Source: Mytilisepta virgata
Taxonomy: Eukaryota; Mollusca; Bivalvia; Mytilida; Mytilidae
Assembly (NCBI GenBank): GCA_028015205.1
Contig: CM051519.1
Coordinates: forward strand, 80,249,539-80,313,538
Reading direction: 5' to 3'
Length of the DNA stretch: 64,000 nucleotides
Shown: piece after piece, positions 1-7,739 of the stretch
How positions within the stretch are numbered: the stretch's first letter is position 1
Layout of the letters: every line of letters begins with the position of its first letter
Translations under genes and position numbers: made by a program
The notes under the pieces: generated by a model
Seen by the model: the letters and a program-made list of their open reading frames with translations, nothing else
Told to the model about the DNA's origin: nothing
Databases searched by the model: none

Positions 1-1440
1 TTTGTAGCTCATCTCTGATTTTCTCGTGCTCGTCGCTGTTTTTTCTCTTGTTCTTTGTTGCTCATCGCTGTTTTTCTCTTGCTCTTTACTGCTCATCGCT
101 GTTTTTCTCTTGTTATTTACTGCTTATCGCTGTTTTTCTCTTGGTTTTTGTAGCTCATCGCTGTTTGTCTCTTGCTCTTTACTGCTTATCGCTGTTTTTC
201 TCTCGCTCTTTGTTGCTCATCGCTGTTTTTCTCTTGGTTTTTGTTGCTCGTCACTGTTTTTCTCGTGCTGTTTACTGCTCATCACTGTTTTTCTCTTGTT
301 CTTTACTGCTCGTCGCTGTTTTTCTCGTGCTCATCGCAGTTTTTCTCTTGCTCTTTACTGCTTATGGCTGTTTTTCTCTCGCTCTTTGTTGATCATCACT
401 GTTTTTCTCTTGTTCTTTACGTCTCATCGCTGTTTTTCTCTTGCTCGTTACTGCTTATCGCTGTTTTTCTCTTGGTTTTTGTAGCTCATCGCTGTTTTTC
501 TCGTGCTCTTTGCTGCTCGTCGCTGGTTTTTCTCTTGTTCTTTGTTGCTCATCACTGTTTTTCTCTTGCTCTTTACTGCTCGTCGCTGTTTTTTCTTTTG
601 TTCTTTGTTGCTCATCACTGTTTTTCTCTTGCTCTTTACTGCTCATCGCTGTTTGTCTCTTGCTCTTTACTGCTCATCGCTGTTTTTCTCTTGCTCTATG
701 CTTCTCATCGCTGTTTTTCTCTTGTTCTTTACTGCTCATCACTGTTTTTCTCTTGTTCTTTACTGGTCATCGCTGTTTTTCTCTTGCTCTTTACTGCTCA
801 TCGCTGTTTTTCTCTTGCTCTATGCTTCTCATCGCTGTTTTTCTCTTGTTCTTTGTTGCTCATCACTGTTTTTCTCTTGCTCTTTACTGCTCATCAATGT
901 TTTTCGCTTGTTCTTTACTGGTCATCGCTGTTTTTCTCTCGTTCTTTACTGCTCATCGCTGTTTTTCTCTTGCTCTTTACTGCTTATGGCTGTTTTTCTC
1001 TCGCTCTTTGTTGCTCATCACTGTTTTTCTCTTGTCCTTTGTTGTTCATCGCTACTCCTTACCTTACTCGCGTGCTTATTTCGTTTTTTGGGGCTACTTG
1101 TCTCTGTTTTCGCTGCCACTACTGCTCCTGCTGCTTTTTGCTGTTCGTTATCGCTGCTCTTCTCTTGCTCATCGCTGTTTTTTCTCTTGCTCATCGCTGA
1201 TCCTTTCTTGTTCTTTGCTGCTCATCCCTACTCAGGGCCTTACTCGCGTGCTCATTTCGCTCCTGCTGCTTGTTGCTGTTCGTCATCGCTGTTCGTCATC
1301 GCTGCTCTTCTCTTGCTCATCACTGCTCTTCTCTTGCTCATCGCTGCTCTTCTCTTGCTCTTTGCTGTTCATCGCTACTCATGATCTTACTCGCGTGCTC
1401 ATTTCAGTTTTTTGGTGCTATTTGTCACTTTTAATCGCTG
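1..1440 (+). repeat. 31-bp minisatellite, left arm (cut by window edge)
   Basis: Mirror of 8412-9852; here the C/T-rich strand is the plus strand. It is regular to about 1040. It then becomes degenerate, with three TTACTCGCGTGCT-containing blocks at about 1070, 1230 and 1388, roughly 155 bp apart. A fourth related block lies at about 2870-2940. Confidence 0.95.
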
Positions 1441-1596
1441 CTGCTGCTACTGCTGAAGGAATGTAGTTTACTGCTGATGATCGGAAGGCCACTCGGTACT
1501 CATGTTGTCGGTTTGATTGGTAGATCAAGACTGATCGATGTGATTGTATACTGGGATATTTATCGACGACAAACACAAATGAAACAGTTTCATATT

Positions 1597-2112
1597 TTAT
1601 TTTACAAAATCTACATCAGTCAATGTTTTAAGTTCTGGTTCTTTCTCTTCAAACAAAGGTATGATCTTCTTCAGTTCTTTCCATTCGAAGGTGTCCAAGC
1701 CGATTCCTCTCTTTGTTGGACGATAGGTCCAGTATCCCCGGGGTATAAAGTGCTTTCTTATCCAAATAGTGGGGTATGGGGATTTGACGGTGACGAATAC
1801 ATTGTCCCCAATGTGATATCTCCAGTCGACTAGTTCTTTATCCTGTACTCTACCGATCAAATCATCCAGAACATCAGTAGTCTCGCATAAAGCTTTCCAT
1901 TGTATCAAAGATAAGCTCACTCCGGTCTTGGTGGGCACCGTTTCACTTTCCCAAAATCTGAGATCTACTCTTTTACTGCCATTCCATTCTGTCAGCTCTG
2001 CATACGTTCCTCCACCAAGTAGTACTTTCAAAGGAATATCGGAAGCTGTCATGGCGTCTTGAACGATATCGCGCTTGGTCTGGTCTTTGGTTTTCTTTTC
2101 TTTACGAGACAT
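1597..2112 (-). CDS. Two-domain PC4-like protein, mirror copy
   Basis: Left-arm partner of 7740-8255 with identical translation, overlapping stop/poly(A) signal and mirrored CCAAT/TATA promoter at about 2120-2280. Confidence 0.75.
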   Translation of the reverse strand: MSRKEKKTKDQTKRDIVQDAMTASDIPLKVLLGGGTYAELTEWNGSKRVDLRFWESETVPTKTGVSLSLIQWKALCETTDVLDDLIGRVQDKELVDWRYHIGDNVFVTVKSPYPTIWIRKHFIPRGYWTYRPTKRGIGLDTFEWKELKKIIPLFEEKEPELKTLTDVDFVK

Positions 2113-2233
2113 ATCGGCTGACTGATTCCTCTTCTTGCTGGTCTATTTATATACATATCGGAGATGAACTGGATTGGTTCTTATATTATGAAACGTGAAA
2201 CATGATTGGCTATCTTTCCGACATCGTGATTGG

Positions 2234-2464
2234 TTAACTTCTCCCGTTCCGATTGGTCGAAAATCTGGCATTTTCATTGGTCAATTCCAACCTTTTCGAT
2301 AGATCAACACGATGATACATTGTCCAAATATGCGGCGCCCAATCCGGAAACTGTTCACAATAGGTACGAGTAAACACCGACAATACGACCAGTCTTCCTT
2401 GGTTCACCACACCGTCTTCGAACATGGCAGAAACGATTCTCTCGTATACTTGGAAGGGGTCCAT
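2234..2464 (-). CDS. BH1-like small protein, mirror copy
   Basis: Left-arm partner of 7388-7618, identical in translation. Its TATA box is mirrored at 2497-2505. Confidence 0.45.
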   Translation of the reverse strand: MDPFQVYERIVSAMFEDGVVNQGRLVVLSVFTRTYCEQFPDWAPHIWTMYHRVDLSKRLELTNENARFSTNRNGRS

Positions 2465-3006
2465 CGTACGAATGACTTCTCTGACTATCTTCACTTCCTT
2501 TTATACATTTATGACATGAGACTACTCTGCATTGACAAACTTGTAACTGTCTACATATATACATGTATATATATAGTGTTGCCAGAAGATCCCGATACCG
2601 GGGTTTTGTATCTGAGGCACTGGCAGTCCACCCGGACAGAGGAAAATACCGACAATCGTGTTCAGGATGAACGAGATTACATCCGCCACCTTTCCTGATA
2701 TGGTTCGCCACACATTCAACCAACGTGTCGTTTGGATTTATACTGAGAAACGCAGAGACCGGAGAACTAAGATACTTCCATTCCAGGACGGGGACGAATG
2801 TTCTCTGTCTCGATGATGTTAGATGGACATCAAAGATGGCTGCACCCATTCTGTTGCTTTTTGCTGCTCATCGCTCATGACCTTACCTCATTTCAGTTTT
2901 GGGGCAACTTGTCGCTGTTTTCGCCGCTGTTGCTAGTGGTGGTCGATTGTCGTTAGTCAAAGATTGGATCTGTGCGAGAGCACCCTTAGATCCGGGTTAT
3001 TTAAAA

Positions 3007-3069
3007 GTCCACTCTGCATTTATCCAGGCTTGTGGCTGGCTATCATAAGATAGACTGCATTAATCCTGC
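3007..3069 (-). ncRNA. Twister-like ribozyme, mirror of copy 2
   Basis: Left-arm partner of 6783-6845. The degenerate third copy is mirrored at about 2520-2581. Confidence 0.6.
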
Positions 3070-3079
3070 TCAATTTTTT

Positions 3080-3153
3080 AAGGGCACTCTGCATTTGTCC
3101 AGGCTTGTGACTGGCTATATATATGTATAAACATATATAGGCTGCATTACCCT
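3080..3153 (-). ncRNA. Twister-like ribozyme, mirror of copy 1
   Basis: Left-arm partner of 6699-6772 with all conserved elements. Its P1 strands are CCCT at 3150-3153 and AGGG at 3081-3084 (plus-strand letters). Confidence 0.75.
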
Positions 3154-3350
3154 CCTTCCCTTTTTTTGTTATATTTTTTTCTGTTTTTCTTTGTAATATG
3201 TTCCAATTCCTCCGTCACATAGAGTCATTGCTGTCTTCAGCTGGAGGTGGGTCGTAGTCGTTCAATACACGGTTAAGCAGATATTTTCGTTTTTCTACGG
3301 CCTAATCCCATGATTCTTTTGATTCGTAGTCTTCCTATTCTCTCCAGCGT

Positions 3351-3782
3351 TTAGCTGTTTTTCTTGTTCTCTCTATGTACGGGGTCTTTATTTATGTCTT
3401 GATGCCAGGACACCAGTCCGAGGTAATGCTTTCGTATTTCGTCTCTGTATGAGTCAAACATGTCTCTATATGCTGCCAAGCGTGCTTTGTCTTCTTCCAT
3501 TCCGGCTTCCACTACTTCGTTTACTGTCTGTGAGTATTCCGATTGATGTACTTGAAATGTTATGTTCAAAACGACTTCCCATAGGGACTGTTCGCAAAGC
3601 TCTTCGGAGTCTTCGTTGGATCCATGGTCACTACTTTGTTCCGATTCATCGTTATCGGCTTCTGTGGTGGTGTCTGAAGCTGAATCACTATAGTCTGTTG
3701 AATCCTCTTCAATACCATGTGCATTCTTTTTGTGTCGCACTAGGTTAAAGTTTTGCTTGGATTGGTATCCACAGGTATACAT
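3351..3782 (-). CDS. Acidic protein, mirror copy
   Basis: Left-arm partner of the 143-aa ORF at 6070-6501, identical in translation. Its broken out-of-frame tail is mirrored at 3215-3370. Confidence 0.55.
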   Translation of the reverse strand: MYTCGYQSKQNFNLVRHKKNAHGIEEDSTDYSDSASDTTTEADNDESEQSSDHGSNEDSEELCEQSLWEVVLNITFQVHQSEYSQTVNEVVEAGMEEDKARLAAYRDMFDSYRDEIRKHYLGLVSWHQDINKDPVHRENKKNS

Positions 3783-3836
3783 TTAAGACGTCTTTATTTC
3801 CTGGTAGTCGATAGCAGAATGAGTTCCGGTCGTCCT

Positions 3837-4241
3837 TCAAGTGTTTATATTAGATATAGGTTCCTCAGCGGCTTGTTGATTCATACACAAGCGTTTGGCA
3901 AAGTATTCGTTTCGACATTGTTGCAGTTCAGATTTCACTTTTCTGATGAGGTCTCTTTTAAGTCTTTTCCACTCGTGGTCAATCCTTCTACATCCCTTGC
4001 AGATATTCATGTTTTTGTAGAAGTCCGCAAAGCTCTTGTTCGTTTGACACTTTTTACATTTCTTGTTTGGATCCACTTTGTTGGGTCCTCCACTTGTGTT
4101 ATCCAGCCGTTTGGTTCTCTTCACTTTGGTTAGAAGTAATTTCCTTTTCCTTTGTGGTTTTGCTTTGGTGTTAGAAAGATCCACAGGTACTAAATATCTA
4201 GCAGGAACCACTAAATCAACGAGAGGCGTTTTCGATGCCAT
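3837..4241 (-). CDS. Small zinc-ribbon protein, mirror copy
   Basis: Identical 134-aa product of the left arm, reading away from the palindrome centre on the minus strand. See the copy at 5611-6015 for motifs and context. Identity of the two copies at protein level argues against long independent evolution. Confidence 0.7.
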   Translation of the reverse strand: MASKTPLVDLVVPARYLVPVDLSNTKAKPQRKRKLLLTKVKRTKRLDNTSGGPNKVDPNKKCKKCQTNKSFADFYKNMNICKGCRRIDHEWKRLKRDLIRKVKSELQQCRNEYFAKRLCMNQQAAEEPISNINT

Positions 4242-4431
4242 TGATACGTGTGTGTTGTTTGACGGTCTTCAAACAACTGACGAAATTAAACAAAACCTCT
4301 GACTATATTTTCGTTAAAAGCTTTTCATTGGTGTCATAGAGACGAAGATTACCCCACACAGTTCGCTGTTTGTTGTTGCTATTGCTGCTGAGGAGGTGAA
4401 GGTGGGATTCTCACTGTTTCGTTATAAGTCA

Positions 4432-4673
4432 CCTCTTAGTCTCGTTGATGTTTCGATGGATACAAAAGATGGCTGCGTTCATGTAACGCGGACCTGAAAG
4501 AGAACACCCTTATGAAACAGAAATTTTAGAGTCTTTCCGGACGGGAACGAATGTTCTCGGTCTCGTTGATGCTACGACGGACATCAAAGATGGCTGCCCC
4601 CAAGTAACGCGGACCTGAAAGGGAACACCCAAATGAAACGAAAATTTCAGAGTCTTTCCGGACGGGAACGAAC
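4432..4673 (-). repeat. 121-bp direct repeat, mirror copy (left arm)
   Basis: Reverse-complement partner of the two 121-bp repeats at 5179-5420. The third diverged copy is mirrored near 2787-2844. Confidence 0.85.
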
Positions 4674-4689
4674 GTTTACGGATTTCAGT

Positions 4690-4798
4690 CCTAACCATAA
4701 CCCTAACTCCAGACCTAACCCTAACCCTAACTCTAACCCTAACCCTAGTTCTAACCCTAACCCTAACTCTAACCCTAACCTTAGTCCTGCTTCTAACC
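4690..4798 (-). repeat. Degenerate telomere-like repeats, left arm
   Basis: Imperfect CCCTAA units with variants such as ACTCTAAC and CCTAGTT. It is the mirror of 5076-5163 but 18 bp (three units) longer. The plus strand reads CCCTAA toward the palindrome centre. Confidence 0.85.
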
Positions 4799-4907
4799 CT
4801 TATCGTAGGTCTGTCTCGTACTCCTACTCTAACCGGTCCATACCTCACGTCGTTGGATCACCTAAGCAAGCGTGACTGTTTGCCTCGAGACAGACCTACG
4901 ATAAGGG

Positions 4908-4980
4908 TTTGTCACGCTTGCACCAGTGAACCACCGGCGTGGGATATGGACCGGTGGTTCACTGGTGCAAGCGTGACAAA
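4908..4980. repeat. Central hairpin of the palindrome
   Basis: A perfect 30-bp inverted repeat (4908-4937 with 4951-4980) encloses a 13-base loop at 4938-4950. It is followed outward by a second inverted pair, 4861-4887 with 4983-5009. Between these, the left side carries a 20-bp insertion (4888-4907) that the right side lacks. The loop begins a motif (CGTGGGATATGGACCGGT, 4938-4955) repeated in near-identical form at 5021-5038, about 83 bp away. Confidence 0.9.
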
Positions 4981-5075
4981 CACGAGGCAAACAGTCACGC
5001 TTGCTTAGGTGATCCAACGACGTGAGGTATGGACCGGTTAGAGTAGGAGTACGAGACAGACCTACGATAAGGGTT

Positions 5076-5163
5076 AGAAGCAGGACTAAGGTTAGGGTTA
5101 GAGTTAGGGTTAGGGTTAGAACTAGGGTTAGGGTTAGGTCTGGAGTTAGGGTTATGGTTAGGA
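5076..5163 (+). repeat. Degenerate telomere-like repeats, right arm
   Basis: Imperfect TTAGGG units (TTAGGGTTAGAG, AACTAGGG, TTATGG variants) starting about 130 bp outside the central hairpin. TTAGGG is the telomere repeat of molluscs. The long open frames here, rich in Arg-Val or Asn-Pro, are by-products of the repeat and are not annotated as genes. Confidence 0.85.
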
Positions 5164-5178
5164 CTGAAATCCGTAAAC

Positions 5179-5420
5179 GTTCGTTCCCGTCCGGAAAGAC
5201 TCTGAAATTTTCGTTTCATTTGGGTGTTCCCTTTCAGGTCCGCGTTACTTGGGGGCAGCCATCTTTGATGTCCGTCGTAGCATCAACGAGACCGAGAACA
5301 TTCGTTCCCGTCCGGAAAGACTCTAAAATTTCTGTTTCATAAGGGTGTTCTCTTTCAGGTCCGCGTTACATGAACGCAGCCATCTTTTGTATCCATCGAA
5401 ACATCAACGAGACTAAGAGG
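5179..5420 (+). repeat. 121-bp direct repeat, two copies (right arm)
   Basis: Two copies 121 bp apart share TCGTTCCCGTCCGGAAAGAC, a GTCCGCGTTAC block and a GCAGCCATCTT block. The last resembles a YY1 site. A third, partial and diverged copy lies at 7008-7065. The first copy abuts the telomere-like array. Confidence 0.85.
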
Positions 5421-5520
5421 TGACTTATAACGAAACAGTGAGAATCCCACCTTCACCTCCTCAGCAGCAATAGCAACAACGAACAGCGAACTGTGTGGGG
5501 TAATCTTCGTCTCTATGACA

Positions 5521-5610
5521 CCAATGAAAAGCTTTTAACGAAAATATAGTCAGAGGTTTTGTTTAATTTCGTCAGTTGTTTGAAGACCGTCAAACAACAC
5601 ACACGTATCA
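5521..5610 (+). promoter_or_regulatory. Candidate promoter of the zinc-ribbon gene
   Basis: A CCAAT box at 5521-5525 is followed about 48 bp later by an initiator-like GTCAGTTG (5571-5578). The ATG is at 5611. No strong TATA box is seen; AATATAG at 5543 is a weak candidate. Confidence 0.4.
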
Positions 5611-6015
5611 ATGGCATCGAAAACGCCTCTCGTTGATTTAGTGGTTCCTGCTAGATATTTAGTACCTGTGGATCTTTCTAACACCAAAGCAAAACCACAA
5701 AGGAAAAGGAAATTACTTCTAACCAAAGTGAAGAGAACCAAACGGCTGGATAACACAAGTGGAGGACCCAACAAAGTGGATCCAAACAAGAAATGTAAAA
5801 AGTGTCAAACGAACAAGAGCTTTGCGGACTTCTACAAAAACATGAATATCTGCAAGGGATGTAGAAGGATTGACCACGAGTGGAAAAGACTTAAAAGAGA
5901 CCTCATCAGAAAAGTGAAATCTGAACTGCAACAATGTCGAAACGAATACTTTGCCAAACGCTTGTGTATGAATCAACAAGCCGCTGAGGAACCTATATCT
6001 AATATAAACACTTGA
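5611..6015 (+). CDS. Small basic zinc-ribbon protein, 134 aa
   Basis: Intron-less ORF opening with ATG after an A-rich context. Residues about 58-88 form a four-cysteine zinc ribbon (CKKC, then about 16 residues including FYKN, then CKGC). This CxxC...FYKN...CxxC pattern is typical of the zinc ribbon linked to HNH/endonuclease VII-like proteins of phages and large DNA viruses. No nuclease core is visible. The N-terminal half is Lys/Arg rich (about residues 28-48) and the C-terminal half is a basic helix. A nucleic-acid-binding role is inferred. The next gene starts 54 bp downstream on the same strand, and AATAAA lies in the gap at about 6052. An identical copy sits in the left arm. No family name is assigned. 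Confidence 0.7.
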   Translation: MASKTPLVDLVVPARYLVPVDLSNTKAKPQRKRKLLLTKVKRTKRLDNTSGGPNKVDPNKKCKKCQTNKSFADFYKNMNICKGCRRIDHEWKRLKRDLIRKVKSELQQCRNEYFAKRLCMNQQAAEEPISNINT

Positions 6016-6069
6016 AGGACGACCGGAACTCATTCTGCTATCGACTACCAGGAAATAAAGACGTCTTAA

Positions 6070-6501
6070 ATGTATACCTGTGGATACCAATCCAAGCAAA
6101 ACTTTAACCTAGTGCGACACAAAAAGAATGCACATGGTATTGAAGAGGATTCAACAGACTATAGTGATTCAGCTTCAGACACCACCACAGAAGCCGATAA
6201 CGATGAATCGGAACAAAGTAGTGACCATGGATCCAACGAAGACTCCGAAGAGCTTTGCGAACAGTCCCTATGGGAAGTCGTTTTGAACATAACATTTCAA
6301 GTACATCAATCGGAATACTCACAGACAGTAAACGAAGTAGTGGAAGCCGGAATGGAAGAAGACAAAGCACGCTTGGCAGCATATAGAGACATGTTTGACT
6401 CATACAGAGACGAAATACGAAAGCATTACCTCGGACTGGTGTCCTGGCATCAAGACATAAATAAAGACCCCGTACATAGAGAGAACAAGAAAAACAGCTA
6501 A
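6070..6501 (+). CDS. Acidic protein with half zinc finger, 143 aa
   Basis: ATG-started ORF. Residues 2-23 look like a damaged C2H2 finger: one Cys (C4), a Gln where the second Cys is expected, then RHKKNAH supplying two His. A strongly acidic Asp/Glu/Ser stretch follows (about 24-65), then a helical segment with WEVVLNITFQVHQSEY and many charged residues. The ORF ends at TAA 6499-6501, but plausible coding continues in another frame to 6637 (separate entry), so this is probably the front of a longer broken gene. Twister-like ribozymes lie about 200 bp downstream on the same strand. Function unknown; a DNA-binding or chromatin-facing protein is possible. Mirror copy at 3351-3782. Confidence 0.55.
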   Translation: MYTCGYQSKQNFNLVRHKKNAHGIEEDSTDYSDSASDTTTEADNDESEQSSDHGSNEDSEELCEQSLWEVVLNITFQVHQSEYSQTVNEVVEAGMEEDKARLAAYRDMFDSYRDEIRKHYLGLVSWHQDINKDPVHRENKKNS

Positions 6502-6637
6502 ACGCTGGAGAGAATAGGAAGACTACGAATCAAAAGAATCATGGGATTAGGCCGTAGAAAAACGAAAATATCTGCTTAACCGTGTATTGAACGACTACGA
6601 CCCACCTCCAGCTGAAGACAGCAATGACTCTATGTGA
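6482..6637 (+). pseudogene. Out-of-frame tail of the acidic gene
   Basis: In the frame shifted by one base from 6070-6501, the sequence reads protein-like to a TGA at 6635-6637, ending with a Pro-rich acidic tail (residues NDYDPPPAEDSNDSM). It is interrupted by two TAG codons (6515-6517 and 6548-6550). This suggests a frameshift near 6475-6495 plus two nonsense changes. Because both arms share all three lesions, they predate or were copied with the palindrome. Readthrough of TAG is a less likely alternative. Confidence 0.5.
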
Positions 6638-6698
6638 CGGAGGAATTGGAACATATTACAAAGAAAAACAGAAAAAAATATAACAAAAAAAGGGAAGG

Positions 6699-6772
6699 AG
6701 GGTAATGCAGCCTATATATGTTTATACATATATATAGCCAGTCACAAGCCTGGACAAATGCAGAGTGCCCTT
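6699..6772 (+). ncRNA. Twister-like self-cleaving ribozyme, copy 1
   Basis: Ordered elements match the twister fold. P1 is AGGG (6699-6702) with CCCT (6768-6771). The predicted cleavage step is U6703-A6704 in UAA. P2 is UGCA (6706-6709) with UGCA (6759-6762). GCC follows (6710-6712), then P3, a long AT hairpin (about 6712-6737). GCC recurs at 6737-6739. P4 is CCAG with CUGG around loop UCACAAGC (6742-6749), then ACAAA, then GAGUG (6763-6767). The loop CAC can pair with GUG, as the twister pseudoknot requires. It lies about 200 bp downstream of the acidic ORF on the same strand, so it could cleave that transcript. Confidence 0.75.
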
Positions 6773-6782
6773 AAAAAATTGA

Positions 6783-6845
6783 GCAGGATTAATGCAGCCT
6801 ATCTTATGATAGCCAGCCACAAGCCTGGATAAATGCAGAGTGGAC
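6783..6845 (+). ncRNA. Twister-like ribozyme, copy 2
   Basis: Second copy 17 bp after the first. It has U6790-AA, UGCA (6793-6796) and GCC. P3 is a short UAUC/GAUA hairpin (6800-6811), very different in length from copy 1 but equally paired. P4 is CCAG/CUGG around CCACAAGC, then AUAAA, UGCA (6834-6837) and GAGUGG. The AUAAA matches the common twister sequence better than copy 1. I see no convincing P1 pairing, so it may be inactive. Confidence 0.6.
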
Positions 6846-7270
6846 TTTTAAATAACCCGGATCTAAGGGTGCTCTCGCACAGATCCAATCTTTGACTAAC
6901 GACAATCGACCACCACTAGCAACAGCGGCGAAAACAGCGACAAGTTGCCCCAAAACTGAAATGAGGTAAGGTCATGAGCGATGAGCAGCAAAAAGCAACA
7001 GAATGGGTGCAGCCATCTTTGATGTCCATCTAACATCATCGAGACAGAGAACATTCGTCCCCGTCCTGGAATGGAAGTATCTTAGTTCTCCGGTCTCTGC
7101 GTTTCTCAGTATAAATCCAAACGACACGTTGGTTGAATGTGTGGCGAACCATATCAGGAAAGGTGGCGGATGTAATCTCGTTCATCCTGAACACGATTGT
7201 CGGTATTTTCCTCTGTCCGGGTGGACTGCCAGTGCCTCAGATACAAAACCCCGGTATCGGGATCTTCTGG

Positions 7271-7332
7271 CAACACTATATATATACATGTATATATGTA
7301 GACAGTTACAAGTTTGTCAATGCAGAGTAGTC
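7271..7332 (+). ncRNA. Degenerate twister-like copy 3
   Basis: The AT palindrome (7278-7300) corresponds to P3. ACAG/UUGU (7302-7305, 7314-7317) replaces CCAG/CUGG while keeping the pairing. The loop now has UAC and the downstream motif is GAGUAG, so the loop-GUA pseudoknot pairing is kept by a paired change. The 5' UAA-P2-GCC part is not recognisable, so this copy is probably not active. Confidence 0.45.
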
Positions 7333-7344
7333 TCATGTCATAAA

Positions 7345-7387
7345 TGTATAAAAGGAAGTGAAGATAGTCAGAGAAGTCATTCGTACG
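7345..7387 (+). promoter_or_regulatory. TATA promoter of the BH1-like gene
   Basis: TATAAAAGG at 7347-7355 is followed by an initiator-like GTCATTC with its A at 7379, 32 bp downstream. The ATG at 7388 gives a very short leader. The promoter begins right after the degenerate third twister copy. Confidence 0.6.
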
Positions 7388-7618
7388 ATGGACCCCTTCC
7401 AAGTATACGAGAGAATCGTTTCTGCCATGTTCGAAGACGGTGTGGTGAACCAAGGAAGACTGGTCGTATTGTCGGTGTTTACTCGTACCTATTGTGAACA
7501 GTTTCCGGATTGGGCGCCGCATATTTGGACAATGTATCATCGTGTTGATCTATCGAAAAGGTTGGAATTGACCAATGAAAATGCCAGATTTTCCACCAAT
7601 CGGAACGGGAGAAGTTAA
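7388..7618 (+). CDS. Small protein with Bcl-2 BH1-like motif, 76 aa
   Basis: The reading frame is open upstream, but the first ATG is at 7388, just after a TATA box and initiator, so I start there. Residues about 14-32 (MFEDGVVNQGRLVVLSVF) resemble the BH1 motif of Bcl-2 family proteins, where an acidic FxxDG is followed by N-W-G-R and a hydrophobic helix. Here the Trp is Gln and one Val is inserted. At 76 aa it lacks most of the usual Bcl-2 fold, including any clear BH2 motif or C-terminal anchor. It could be a truncated viral-type apoptosis inhibitor, or the similarity could be chance. The 3' end overlaps the CCAAT array of the next gene. Confidence 0.45.
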   Translation: MDPFQVYERIVSAMFEDGVVNQGRLVVLSVFTRTYCEQFPDWAPHIWTMYHRVDLSKRLELTNENARFSTNRNGRS

Positions 7619-7732
7619 CCAATCACGATGTCGGAAAGATAGCCAATCATGTTTCACGTTTCATAATATAAGAACCAATCCAGTTCATCTCCGATATGTA
7701 TATAAATAGACCAGCAAGAAGAGGAATCAGTC
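7572..7732 (+). promoter_or_regulatory. Five CCAAT boxes, TATA and initiator
   Basis: CCAAT occurs on the plus strand at 7572, 7596, 7619, 7643 and 7675, spaced 24, 23, 24 and 32 bp. It is followed by TATATAAATA (7699-7708) and an initiator TCAGTC (A at 7729). The first two boxes lie inside the upstream ORF. The ATG of the PC4-like gene is at 7740. This is the clearest promoter in the window and suggests strong NF-Y-driven expression. It is mirrored at about 2120-2280. Confidence 0.85.
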
Positions 7733-7739
7733 AGCCGAT

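Noticed and set aside
1477..1833. 118-aa ORF antisense to the PC4-like gene
   Set aside because: Shadow of the real gene on the other strand.
4690..5163. Telomere-telomere fusion point
   Set aside because: The order CCCTAA then TTAGGG is the reverse of what end-to-end fusion gives.
4510..5342. ORFs made of Arg-Val or Asn-Pro repeats around the palindrome centre
   Set aside because: They are translations of the telomere-like repeats and the 121-bp repeat.
7133..7330. 65-aa hydrophobic ORF
   Set aside because: It begins with TTG, not ATG, and runs into the AT palindrome of the degenerate ribozyme.
7003..7497. 164-aa ORF overlapping the BH1-like gene in another frame
   Set aside because: It crosses the third twister copy and the TATA promoter, shows no domain, and is out of frame with the gene that has a proper promoter.
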